Source: Boswellia sacra | Lineage: Eukaryota > Streptophyta > Magnoliopsida > Sapindales > Burseraceae | DNA: 64,000 nucleotides | Direction: 5' to 3' | NCBI GenBank assembly: GCA_013180625.2 | Contig: SNVD02012289.1 | Coordinates: 578,594 to 642,593, forward strand | In this document: positions 22,845-33,640 of the stretch, piece by piece | How the letters are laid out: each line of letters begins with the position of its first letter | Numbering within the stretch: position 1 is the first letter of the stretch | Made by a program: the position numbers and the translations under genes | Notes under the pieces: generated by a model | Told to the model about the DNA's origin: nothing | Database searches by the model: none | Seen by the model: only the letters and a program-made list of their open reading frames with translations

Positions 22845-24374
22845 AAAAAATAAACTAATAACTTGTACCAAAATCAATATTCAGTTACAAATATGGTTGT
22901 TTGTAACAAAACCAAAATTTAGTTATAAATATGGTTGCGGTTAAGTAGACAATAAACTGTTACTATTGCATAATGTCATGTTATGAGATTACAAAATTAT
23001 ATAACTTAGAGCCTTCTTTCCAGTTACAGCCATCAAATAAACCAGCACACCCATTGAAAAATATATGCAAAGTAACACTAATGGACTGGTGAGTATATAT
23101 CACACACAAAAACATATTAACATTTCTAGTAAATGTTCAGAAGTACAGAAGTACGATTTACGATTTCCCCTGTTCGTTTCCAAGGTACGCTTTCACAAGC
23201 AATAAGTTACCATGTAAGTATGAAACATTGTATTGTTATCTTCACTACGTCAAGATTAATCAGCAATATCATCGATCTCTCATCCAATCATAAGTTACTA
23301 CAGACCGGATTGAATGGTATGAGTTATTGAAATAACAATGACCCCTAGCAGCCTGCTCACAAGTAAAAAGATAAGTTCAAAACTAAGTGAATCAATTAAA
23401 CTAACTGGGGCAGCAAGTAAACAAATGTATGTTGTTGTATTGCATGAATAAAAGTTGAGCAACAGTAGAGAGTATTTAAATCTTGTAAAAACAAATTGAT
23501 AACAAATAATTCACAGAAACAATAATTAAAATAAATCCACCACGCCACAGAAAATTCAGAAGATAGATGCCGAAGTACAATAATCAATCACAATTTCAAT
23601 CTTGTAGTTACCTGTCAATGCAAAACAATAGCAGATAAATGATCAAGTTAACCAATATGCAAGCCTAAGTCATAACTCAGGACGTAATTTGAATAAAGAT
23701 ATCTAATCTTTTCCAAGCTTTCTTCTAGAACAACAATTACTCCATTACCCGTTTCAAACTCTTCGTAATAAAATTTGCAACTCAGGCATTAAAATAAACA
23801 TAATAAATCAAACCACTTACGGGCTTGCCAATGTGAACTATTCTCCCATGAAGAAGCAGTGAAGGCAAGTCCGCCGGCGGCCTCCTCAGACTATGTTCAT
23901 TGTACGAAACTGATCTCTCCACCTAACCCACGTCAAAATTTATCATTAGCAACACACAAATTAACGAATAGAAACTCACTCGAAAAACACTCGTTCAGTA
24001 AAATCGACAAACACTTGACAAAGGCCCGAATAAAATATAGAACCAGGGTAATTGAAGTTACTTGGAAGGGTTAGTTAGCCTCCTTGGGCAGGCGTGGCCA
24101 TGAAAGTGGGGGAGTCGAGGATATCCAAATAGGGTGGCGTTTCGGGGCTGACGTGGCGGTTGAGAAAGGTTTCGGGAGATTTAGCAGCAGCGGAGGCGAG
24201 GCTAGAAAGAAATGGGTCCTTGGGGTTGATGGGCGGCATCGGAATTTGAGCAGAGGATTTGCAGCCAACACAGGAAGCGCAAATTGGCCTAAGACTTGGT
24301 TTGGTTCTAAAAGAGTGTGTTGAAGTGGAAGGAACTGAAGCTGCGATGGCCGCTTGCAGCAAACAAGTGGACAT

Positions 24375-25233
24375 GGTTTTTGTGGGTAATAGTCGAATAT
24401 CTTCTGTTTTTGTTTGATTGTTTGTGAGGCGAAGAAACTGGAAAGGAAAACCGAGCGAGAGGGATTGTATCGAAAACTCTGGTGATTTTTGTCATTTTAG
24501 GTTTGAGTTTGGGTTGGGTTTGGCTGGATTGGGTCCATTAGGCCCAATAGAACTGCTATAAAAGGACGTTTCAAATCCCTATTTTCAATCGGTTAGGCAT
24601 TTTTCATGTCTTTCTTTCTCGTCACGACCATCTGGTCTCTGGTTGATTCAAGCGGTCTCTTAGTTACTTTGGTCTCCAGATGGTCGGATGGTCAAGGAGG
24701 TCAGATGGTCGAAGTTGCAGGAGGCCAGAGTCGTTTCATGCGCGAGGGTAAAGTAGCCTGCATTTTTTTCCTATTCAAAATGAATTTTTGTTTTTTGAAA
24801 TTTGAAATTTTCTTAAATTAATTTAGGTCTTTATTATTTATTAGTATATATTTTTTAATTAAGATATGTTGTGTTCACGCTTTATTTCTTATGTATAAAA
24901 AAAAAAAAAAAAAAATCCTAAACCCCTCGTTTCATGCGCAAGCGTAAACGGCACTTTTTTTTTCCAGTTTTCAAATTGAAAACTAAACATAATTTGAAAT
25001 AACCCATCGTTTCATGCGCAAGGGTGAACGGCCTTTTTTTTCCGTTTTGAAATCGAAAACAAAACTTAATTTGAAATTTGAAATTTTCTTAATTTATTTC
25101 GTTTAAATAATTAGTATATTTTTTAAAATTAAAATATGTTGTGTTCACTCTTTATCTCTTATATATATATGAGAAAGAATCCTAAACCCATTTGCCTAAA
25201 CCCTGAAAGCAACACCAAACAATCTCCACAACA
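24375..25233 (+). promoter_or_regulatory. ClpR3 / PSEAP divergent promoter region with internal duplication
   Basis: The first 250 bp are the ClpR3-linked promoter (GGCCCAAT 24541-24548, TATAAAA 24557-24563). From about 24640 the sequence differs from the F-box B and D promoters. TCGTTTCATGCGC occurs at 24731, 24927 and 25017. A roughly 100-bp AT-rich block (TTTGAAATTTGAAATTTTCTT through ATATGTTGTGTTCAC) occurs at about 24795 and again at about 25074. TATATATATATGAG near 25160 could be the PSEAP TATA box, about 65 bp before its ATG. Confidence 0.55.
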
Positions 25234-26793
25234 ATGCCGAGTTCTAAAGGTTCAAATTTTGAACCTTCAAATCCTTCAAGCCCTTCTGAAGCTCCAAGCC
25301 CTTCTGAAGCTCCAAGCCCTTCTGAAGCTCCAAGCCCTTCTGAAGCTCCAAGCCCTTCTGAAGCTCCAACCCCTTCTGAAGCTCCAACCCCTTCTAAAGC
25401 TCCAACCCCTTCTAAAGCTCCAAGCGTTTCTAAAAGTTCAAGTTTTGTAACCCCTGAAGCTGAAAGTTCAAGCACTGGAATTTCAAGCTCTGATATTTCA
25501 AGTTCTGGAAATGCTTTCCACCTTCCTTTGTCTGGAGAATCTTCCAATCCATTAAATCGAACTGCAGAATCCTTTAACAAATTGGTCTCCTTTGTGGACA
25601 AGGCCAAGAAAAGATTTGGGATCAAATTGGCAGAGGTGGACAAGGGTGTAAACGAAATGATGCTCTGTGTCCATGAGCTATATCGTGTGAAGAATAGTTT
25701 TTTAAAGAAGTCTGATGGGTACATCTCTGATCTTCGGGATGCATTAATCAATTCGGGAAATCATCTTCAGGGTAAGTCCTTGTCCCCTCAATTTCTATTA
25801 TTTATTATTTTTTAATTTCTATTATTTATTATTTTTTAACTTTGCTGTTTAATTTGTTTAACTTAATACAGGTGAGTGTTCGTCTAAAGTGCCGCCACCT
25901 ACAGGTACTAGTTTTTTATTATTATTAATTTTTTTTTAATGAATTGTATGATAAAAGAAAAGATTTCTTTTTTTTAAATACAAAGTTCGCTTTTTTATTT
26001 ATTTATTTATTTTTATGGAAACTAGGATTTTTTTTTTCAATTGTGTGTTTTTGAGATTTAAAACAACTCCTTACAGCTACAGGGCAGAAGCGCAAACGGG
26101 GACCAGAAGGAGAGCAGTCGGAGAATAATGTCATTCCTGGTAAGTCTTAAGAGTTAATTTTTTTGGTAATTTGTTTAAGAGTTCAATGTTCCTGCTGTTT
26201 TTGATGAATCTTCGGTTTTTATAATATATTTATATTGATTTTAAATGTGGCCTTTCTTTTCTATCAATGTTTTTAAGGTCCCAATGCAGCAGGAGGAGTG
26301 ACAGAATCCCCTAACTCTGGAGGACCAGAGCAGCCTGTGGAAGGAGGAGGTCCCAATGCAGCAGGAGGAGTGACAGAATCCCCTAACTCTGGAGGACCAC
26401 AGCAGCGTGTGGAAGGAGGAGAGCGGCCGCCGAAAAAGATCATTCCTGGTAAGCCGTTGGTTCATTAAAATTTGCAATTCATCTTGATTCATGTATAGAA
26501 TTGGACTTATATTTATAGAAATGCCATGAAAATTCACTTTATTTGACAGCATATGGCACTGCACAATCACCAGAAACTATATATATATATTTACAATGTA
26601 TATTCCTGCTATGTTTGATGAATTGTCGTGGTTTTTAAGATATATTTATATTGATTTTTAATGTTGCCTTTCTTTCCTAGTAGATGACATTTTTTTTTAT
26701 TCTTTTTAAGGTCCCAATGCAGCAGCAGGAGGAGGGATAGAATCCGTCAATGCAGCAGCAGGAGGAGCTCCTGAGAAGGAAAAGAAACCTTAG
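25234..26793 (+). CDS. Unknown five-exon gene with SPSEAP repeats, copy 1 (PSEAP-1)
   Basis: Exons 25234-25771, 25872-25904, 26077-26139, 26278-26448 and 26711-26793, all with GT-AG borders, join in one frame to give 295 residues (888 nt with TAG at 26791-26793). The N-terminus is eight six-residue repeats (S/T)PS(E/K)AP from an 18-bp minisatellite (25279-25422), followed by a Ser-rich stretch. A probably helical region comes next (about residues 105-179: NRTAESFNKLVSFVDKAKKR, VDKGVNEMMLCVHELYRVK). Exon 3 carries GQKRKRGPEGE, a possible nuclear signal. Exon 4 holds two 24-residue repeats of GPNAAGGVTESPNSGGP, and exon 5 repeats the GPNAA start. No signal peptide or membrane segment is seen. 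I know no family with this layout. In-frame joining of five exons, kept in another copy, argues for a real gene; its function is unknown. Confidence 0.7.
25279..25422 (+). repeat. 18-bp minisatellite, eight units, in PSEAP-1
   Basis: Units AGCCCTTCTGAAGCTCCA and variants (ACCCCTTCTGAAGCTCCA, ACCCCTTCTAAAGCTCCA). The array contains no stop in at least three of the six frames, which produces long overlapping shadow frames. Confidence 0.92.
26278..26421 (+). repeat. 72-bp tandem duplication in PSEAP exon 4
   Basis: 26278-26349 and 26350-26421 are near-identical, each encoding a GPNAAGGVTESPNSGGP-type 24-residue repeat. The duplication is conserved in all three copies. Confidence 0.9.
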
Positions 26794-27049
26794 TTTATCC
26801 AGTATTTTGGTGGGACAATGAAGGTGCTGAGTGTCTTGCTGATGTTCATTTTATCAGAAAAAAGATTCTGCTTTTGTTCTTTGTTGTCTCTGTTTCTTGA
26901 TGTAACACTTTACATACATGATGATCAGTAGAAGAGTAATTGCATAGAAGCTTGAAAAAGCAATACCAGTACTTTTGATTTCTATTGATTTTTTTTTTTA
27001 GTAATTGAATCTTGATGAAAATATCGGGGTGAAAACATTGATACCCCCA

Positions 27050-27938
27050 ATAACAATTAATGTGCATTCATCAATGGTTACTACGAAATCAAACTTTTTT
27101 ACCATAACAACAATATATTTTATTGATATCTACCAAAGTTAACACTTTTGTGCATATATACGACCTATTCACGGGATTTTCATCGATCGGTCAAAACTTT
27201 TAACCATTCAAAGGTCATTTTCACAGTTTTAATATAAAAAAAAAAAAAAAAAAGTTCACTCCTTCACTACGGGATATTCAATTGATTTTTGTCAAAAGCA
27301 TGGTTCCTTTAACAAAAAAAAGACCCATTACAATGAACATCCATCAACAATAGGCCAAGCCCGTTTTCAACAGAAACCTTTTTGCCAAGCAACATCCATT
27401 CTCGCAAGCATGCAAAACAGAATATAAAATAATGCATGCAAACAACATTGATTCCAGGGAACCGCGGGTGCTAGAATTACCTTAGGTTGATCACCGATGA
27501 GCTCTTCCCTTTTCCTTCAACCTCCCTTATGTCACTGACTCCGAACACTTGAATGAAAGTTTATTAGTCTCTCCCCTTTCGCGCGTTTTCTACTATAATG
27601 CTAAGGTGTTTTGACAATGAAAGTGGCTTGAAGCTTTTCTTGTACAGCTTTGACTTCTGTATGTTTAAAAAAAAAAAATCAAAGAAATAATGTTTACTTA
27701 GGTTTGTCTTATGAACCGTGGTTTGCTGAGGTGGAGTAATCAAATTTCAAGAGGCACTTTATATTTATTAGAGTTACAGGAAAAATATTTTTTTAACGAC
27801 TTATTATCCCTAACAGAAAATCTCGATAAGACAACGGAAAAGTAGCTTTGTCAATAGCATTAAATAGCCTATATATTACGTATAATATAACCCTAAGCAT
27901 AAACGACGAAACTATTAAAACTTAAAATAGGGTTTGCG
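27050..27938. repeat. Upstream segment of F-box C
   Basis: Matches 9411-10437 and 43872-44759. It begins abruptly after GATACCCCCAA, where the third PSEAP copy (53520) continues with different sequence, so a rearrangement breakpoint lies here. No gene recognised. Confidence 0.8.
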
Positions 27939-29115
27939 ATGACGGGCAGGGGCAGCTTGAAATTGAAGACGAAGAAGGTGGTTACAAGGGAATCAACATG
28001 GTCCAGTCTTCCTGGGGATATCGTAAGCTTAATAACCAAAAGTCTTCATTATGTGGATCAAATTCGTTTTCGGGCTGTATGCAAGATTTGGAGAGAAGCA
28101 GAAATCGAGAAGCATGCTGATAAATTGCCGTGGGTGATGATCTATGATGCCTGCTCCTGTTTTCTCTACAACCCTTATGAGAAACGGAAATACACCGTCT
28201 TCAAAAGCACGAATATAGAGAATTTTGATGGCGCAAAGGCTCTTGAAGCAAAATATGGTTGGGTGCTTTTCTCCAATTACAAAACCAAATCTCTCTTCTT
28301 CTACAATCCGTTTACTAATAAGATGATCGTAGGAGTACCAAAGTTACACCGTTCATTCTGGGCAGCAACATTCTCCACAAGCCCACTTTCTCCGGATTGT
28401 ATGGTTTTTGTACTGAGAGCACATTGGCCAGGAAATTATTGCACAATCAAAATATGTAAACTTGGTGATAAAAAGTGGACAAAGTATCGTTTTAAGTATG
28501 ATAATGATGACTTCGATTTTTTTTACTAGTAGACATCAAATAGGGTTCCTAAATGCGGTATATGTAGAAGGAGTTCTCTACTGGCATTTCCCCTCAACAA
28601 TCGGTAGCTTTCATAATGCAAGAAAAGAGTGGAAAACCCATCCCTATCCTGAAAAACGATCAGGCTGGGAAGAAGATTTGAAGGACCACCTGATTGAGTC
28701 GGAGGGGGATCTTTTGCTGGTTTATAAAACTATTATGAGAGGAGGAGGAGAAGATGAGAGTTGTGAGTGGAATGTTGTGAGATGTGATCCGTCAAAGATG
28801 AATTGGTTGGAAGTTGAAAGATTTGACAATGGAGCCTTATTCTTTGGTGGTGAAATAACCATCTTCGTTCGAGAGACGGGGACAAGTAAGTTGGCAAATA
28901 CATTTCATTATAGATTAGCTTCTATTGAACGTGTTACATTGTTCCATTGCCCGTGCTTTTATAAGGCGAAATCACGTCAACGTCGACCTCGATCCCCACA
29001 TCTTCCTTGCCTCTATGATCGGAATTGGCGTTGCCGCGTCAATCGGAATGGGAATGGCCTGGACTACTTTTCCAGGGATATTTAGATTCAACCTCCTCAA
29101 CCATCTTATTTATAG
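27939..29115 (+). pseudogene. F-box/DUF295 protein, copy C (frameshift plus nonsense)
   Basis: ATG 27939. The F-box (LPGDIVSLITKSLHYVDQIRFRAVCKIW) is intact. A 2-bp loss at about 28516-28524, in the T-run after YDNDDFD, brings a stop at 28527-28529. Coding resumes in another frame at FTSRHQIGFLNAVY and runs to TAG at 29083-29085, where siblings have Trp; the sibling stop position would be 29113-29115. Any product would be an F-box plus a truncated body of 196 residues. FVRETGTS at about 28872 differs from FVPETGTS in copy E. Confidence 0.88.
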
Positions 29116-30255
29116 TGTTTTTTTTAGGCAGCCCATTATTTGTACGGTGGATTTAATCATTACCATTAGTATATTATATTTGATTCAAGACAGCAAAGGT
29201 TTTGTTAAGATTATTAGCAAATTCTCTCAAATCGTGCTATAAGGTGTCAACAAAACCAGTACTTTTAATGAAATTTTCAAATAAATTATATAAATTAGCA
29301 TTTATAAATTAAGTTTGATTTTTGAAGCTCATGCCCTCCTTGTCTTAGTAACTCTGAAGAATTTAGGGAGGTCTGGGCTCAACCTCCTCAACAACATTGT
29401 TCATAGTTTTTTTTGGTTCCTTTTCCTTTTTCTTATTAATATTATTGCTTGTCTCCTTTTTCTTTTTCTTATTAGTATTATTACTTGTCTGAAGCAACTT
29501 TTCTACCCAGTGTCATTAGTATGTTCCCTATTTACATAACTAAATGACGGATAGATGCATGCCTACACATGTTAAGCTTCTGAATTCCGATTATCCAGTT
29601 TGAACATATATTTCACATCTGTCTTAGACAATGATTTAACTCGATAACATTTGTTTCAGGAGTAGGATGGTAAATTTTTATGTAAGTGAGAAGTTCGATT
29701 GAGATAAAAAAATGGAAAAAAATTGTTTTAAGTCATACAGAAGCAGCAATGAAAGCACAAACTATCTATAACATGATATAGAATAAGTCAAGTTGCATTC
29801 AACTACTACTCAATTTGTCTTTGTATGAATTATAATATTGCCAACCATAAAATCGTCACTGGAGATCAATCTTCAACCAGCTCCAGGTAAAAAATCCTTC
29901 CTAATATTGCCATCTTGTTGCACCTTTGAGCATCTCCACAACATGTCATCACAACGGCTGATTCTTTATCCAGATGGATGACCCACCAAAATCTTTCTTC
30001 TTCAATGAATTCACAAGAAAATAAATTACTTTTATCATGAATCCGTTTTCGTGGATCTGGAAAAGATTTTCATCGAAGACAACCATTGCAAATGCAGATT
30101 GCATCTAGCTTTACTGCATCACACCCTTCATATGAAAAGAATGAAGCAGAAAAGTTTCCACCATAGCAGCAACTTGACTATTATGCATCAATAATTCTAA
30201 CTTGGCAAAAAGAACAGGACAAATTACTTCTGGTACGTATTAACCAAAGGAAGAA
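29116..30255. other. Spacer between F-box C and ClpR3 copy 3
   Basis: Convergent 3' spacer, same as in the other units, with a CTCCTTTTTCTTTTTCTTATTA duplication near 29424-29480. No gene seen. Confidence 0.6.
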
Positions 30256-33200
30256 TTAATATCCGACTAAAGCTTTAATGACAGCCTTCTTGTCCCATTC
30301 CTCTGGAGGAGCAACATCTACCGTAACTGTTTCCTGACCATGCCAAAGAACCCAGAACCAATATTTGAGAGTTTAGCCCACTCACACGCAAAACATATAA
30401 TACCATGTGCAGCATGAGCAAGACCTGTACAAATTTATCTACAGAAATTACCTTGTCAATGACCGCAAATTCTTTGGCTCTTGTAGCATCCATATAAAAT
30501 GGTCTTTTCATCACATTAGCTACTTTCTCCTCTCACTATTGGAAGACTGCAAGTGTATGATTAGTTCTCTAATTTTTCTTATTTAAATATTCATCCGAAA
30601 CAAGGTTTAATGTAATGAAACATGTAATTTCAGTGCTCGACCAGAAGTTTTACAAGAGTATACCTGTTTGTTATTGCCTGCAGAAAAATTTTAACTTTTC
30701 AACAACATAATTCTTGTTAACATAAAAGTTATCAAGAGAGGACGCAAAGAAAATCAGTGCAGACTGGCTACACACGGCAGTCATTATAGCAACCTTTATA
30801 TTTAGAGAGTAGGACTCAGTAAAGAACCGGAAGTGACAAAGTATCCAGAGGCCCCATAAGAATTTCATTCTTTTTTAAAATTAAACACACAAATATATAC
30901 ACACACACACTAAAGAAATTAAGTCTAATAAGGTCAACTAACCTCTTTTGCACGAATAAGAACATCACTAGCAGGCATCAACCCAGATGATGGGACATGG
31001 GGCTGTTTAATCATGGCTGAAACAAAGTTCATGTGACACTTGACATCATACAATAGAGAGTATAGAAACATCAGACGCATGGAACACGTGTAAAATACCA
31101 ATCAAACCTTTGGCATGAGGCATCACAAACTGTTTTCCCTTGCTCCCTGCAACTAGTAGTAGACAAGCGTGGCCTATAGCAGCTTCAACACCAGCTGTAT
31201 GTATCTGGCATATAAAGAACAGACATATCGGCAAAAACATAAAAATCAAATTTTAAAAACATAAATTCATACTATTGTTCTTTCACAGAACAAAACTCTA
31301 TCGTAAGCTTGTAGGAGGATTCAGACAACCAAAGACCTCAAACAACAACGGCAACAAAAATTGCGCACATTCATGCTGTTACTTAAAACTTCACCATTCT
31401 ATATTCATTAGCAAGATACTTCTGTCCACGTTTTATCACATCAGACCAACAGCATCAACAATTAACAACCATTATCAAGTTTATTAAATATAAATTACCC
31501 AAATTTATTTAAATAAATAAATCTAGCAAGTTTAGAAAATGGGAAGTCACCTCATTTTTTAACTGCATCATTGAATCATAACTGGCAAAAACCTTCTGTG
31601 TACATCCCAACCTGATTGGCAAGATTTTGAACGAAATAAAAGAGTCAATTAAAATATAAGAACAAACAAGTACTTGTACACAAGAAAGGAAAATCAAGAA
31701 TTAAGGAGCAGCAAGATTTATAAAGGCCTTGCGCGTATATAAATCTTGGTTCTAAAAACTGAATCCAGGTTTCGCCAATGTACCCAAAACACTAAAACAG
31801 AATTGGTATAAAACCAGAAAATCAAATCCAATCACGGTTGTGCAAATTTACAAAATTGTCAGAGAATATATCAATACATGAAATATAAAACACCTTCACA
31901 GTCAGAAATAGAATGCAAAACCTGCACAACCATAATATACAAACCTATGTCAGGAAGAAACAGTAAACTCACCCAGTTTATTCTTCCAGAAAAGATTTGA
32001 AAAAAAAAAAATTGCCACATTATAGGCGAAGCAGTATGATATACAAGTTTCAATCGCATTGAAAACTTGCATGTTTTCCATACATATCAATTTTTAATGG
32101 AACATTTAGAGAAATAAGTTTTTAAAGATTCAGAAGCAAAGCTCACCGATTCACCGTCATCACCAGTTGTCACTGTTGAATTTATATAGGGATATATTGG
32201 TTCTTTGGGATCCATCCACTGCAAGTACATCAGTTCCGCAACAAGAAGTTATGTGACAGCAGGTACGCACTGGGAGATATAATCACTTAGCTTATTAAAC
32301 GGATTGGAATGAGGAAGTAATAATGAGACAACCATATAAACCAGCATCGGAATCCAAAAATCAACATGAGGAGGTGTAAATAATCATAACCAACGAGCTG
32401 GAACTCAATGAACAGGTAGGCAACAAATAATCATGATGATTTTGCTCCTACTTTAGGACATCAGCGCTTTGTCACAGAAATTACATCGAACCTTTTAGAA
32501 ACGGAAACAGTTCAGATGGATAAATCACCATAAGATTAGGTCCCTTCAAGTGACAAAACAATAAATTCGAGCTCCCACCATGGACCGTTAGAATATATTA
32601 AGCTGCAATCACCTTCTCCACTACTCAAACAGGGACTATTAGCAAGCGTCTCTGCCCAACAAAAGAATGAAACCAAGAACACCCTAATTATCCACTGCTC
32701 GTTTCAAACTCTTCGTAATAGAATTTGCAACTCAGGCATTAAAATAAACATAACAAATCAAACCAGTTACGGGCTTGCCAATGTGAACTATTCTCCCATG
32801 AAGAAGCAGTGAAGGCAAGTCCGCCGGCGGCCTCCTCGGCCTATGTTCATTGTACGAAACTGATCTCTCCACCTAACCCACGTCAAAATTTATCATCAGG
32901 AACACACAAATTAACGAATAGAAACTCACTCGAAAAACACTCGTTCAGTAAAATCGACAAACACTTGACAAAGGCCCGAATAAAATATAGAACCAGGGTA
33001 ATTGAAGTTTCTTGGAAGGGGTTAGCCTCCTTGGGCAGGCGTGGCCATGAGAGTGGGGGAGTCGAGGATATCCAAACAGGGTGGCGTTTCGGGGCTGACG
33101 TGGCGGTTGAGAAAGGTTTCGGGAGATTTAGCAGCAGCGGAGGCGAGGATAGAAAGAAATGGGTCCTTGGGGTTGATGGGCGGCATCGGAATTAGAGCAG

Positions 33201-33321
33201 AGGATTTGCAGCCAACACAGGAAGAGCTAATTGGCCTGAGACTTGGTTTGGTTCTAAAAGAGTGTGTTGAAGTGGGAGGAACTGAAGCTGCGACGGCCGC
33301 TTGCAGCAAACAAGTGGACAT
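30256..33321 (-). pseudogene. CLPR3: ClpR3-like, copy 3
   Basis: The most compact copy, with no LRR insertion and no 900-bp segment. Exon 1 is 33321-33022; YLQWMDPKEP lies near 32220; YDSMMQLKNE near 31570; AAIGHACLLLVAGSKGKQFVMPHAK at about 31110-31195; QQP-equivalent exon at about 30940-31010 (QQP changed to KQP); ITNRYTLVKLLVEH then stop; KRPFYMDATRAKEFAVIDK at about 30447-30511; last exon to TAA at 30256-30258. Damage: TAA in place of Glu before LLVAELM, the shared stop after LLVEH, and the stop after exon 1 ATPAQGG. The YMDA exon and last exon are otherwise open, so this is the least decayed copy, though still not translatable as a whole. Confidence 0.78.
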
Positions 33322-33640
33322 GGTTTTTGTGGGTAATAGTCGAATATCTTTAGTTTTGTTTGATTGTTTCTGAGGCGAAGAAACTGGAAAGGAAAACCGA
33401 GCGAGAGGGATTGTATCGATTAACTGTTTCGCTGTGGTGATTTTTGTCATTTTAGGTTGAGATTGGGTTGGGTTTGGCTGGATTGGGTCCATTAGGCCCA
33501 ATAGAACTGCTATAAAACGCAGTTTCAAAACCCTAATTTGAACCTGTTAGGCGTATTTCATGTATTTCTTTCTCGTCACGAGCATCTGCTCTCTGGTTGA
33601 TTCAATTGGTCACGACGTAGGTTTTAAAATAGGGTTTGCG
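33322..33640. promoter_or_regulatory. Divergent promoter, ClpR3 copy 3 / F-box D
   Basis: GGCCCAAT at 33495-33502 and TATAAAA at 33511-33517, about 30 bp before the expected start site. ATG 33560 follows and is in frame with the conserved ATG 33641. Confidence 0.6.

Larger units (their letters stand above)
19726..24374 (-). pseudogene. CLPR3: ClpR3-like, copy 2 (composite)
   Basis: Same exon order as copy 1, but without an LRR insertion between the YLQW exon and the exon preceding it. Reading from the 3' end: EEWD followed by TAG and then KAGIK (a nonsense not shared with copy 1); an intact KRPFYMDATRAKEFGVIDK exon (near 19917-19981); LLAEH followed by the stop shared by all copies; AAIGHACLLLVAG; YLQWMDPKEPIYLYINSTG (21620-21709, in frame here, unlike copy 1); and TAA in place of Glu just before LLVAELM. 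Exon 1 is 24374-24075. The block GACAGCAGATACCCACTGGGAGATAT occurs twice, near 21736 and 22362, because the duplicated block starting at 22257 joins inside this gene. It cannot encode a normal ClpR3. Confidence 0.75.
22257..30881. repeat. Segmental duplication block X1 (8.6 kb)
   Basis: Nearly identical to 39096-47702 (X2), and its first 4.8 kb to 48759-53520 (X3). The left edge falls at CCCTTGTAGTCCATTCC. It contains ClpR3 exon 1, the PSEAP gene, F-box C and the ClpR3 3' exons. By eye X1 and X2 differ at about a dozen bases plus the repeat-number change in PSEAP, for example 24137 (T/G), 28689 (C/T) and 28872 (G/C). Confidence 0.9.

Noticed and set aside
24606..24821. Short frame MSFFLVTTIWSL before the PSEAP gene
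   Set aside because: It is the leftover of the F-box 5' leader reading in a unit where the F-box gene no longer follows; no domain.
25182..25751. Long antisense frame with GASEGL repeats opposite the PSEAP gene
   Set aside because: It is the reverse reading of the 18-bp minisatellite, which has no stops in that frame. It lacks the splice structure of the sense gene and changes with repeat number.
33560..33640. Upstream in-frame extension of F-box D (27 residues)
   Set aside because: The extension exists only in units with the ClpR3 promoter and has no domain. The ATG at 33641 is the start shared by all copies, so it was kept as primary, though initiation at 33560 is possible.
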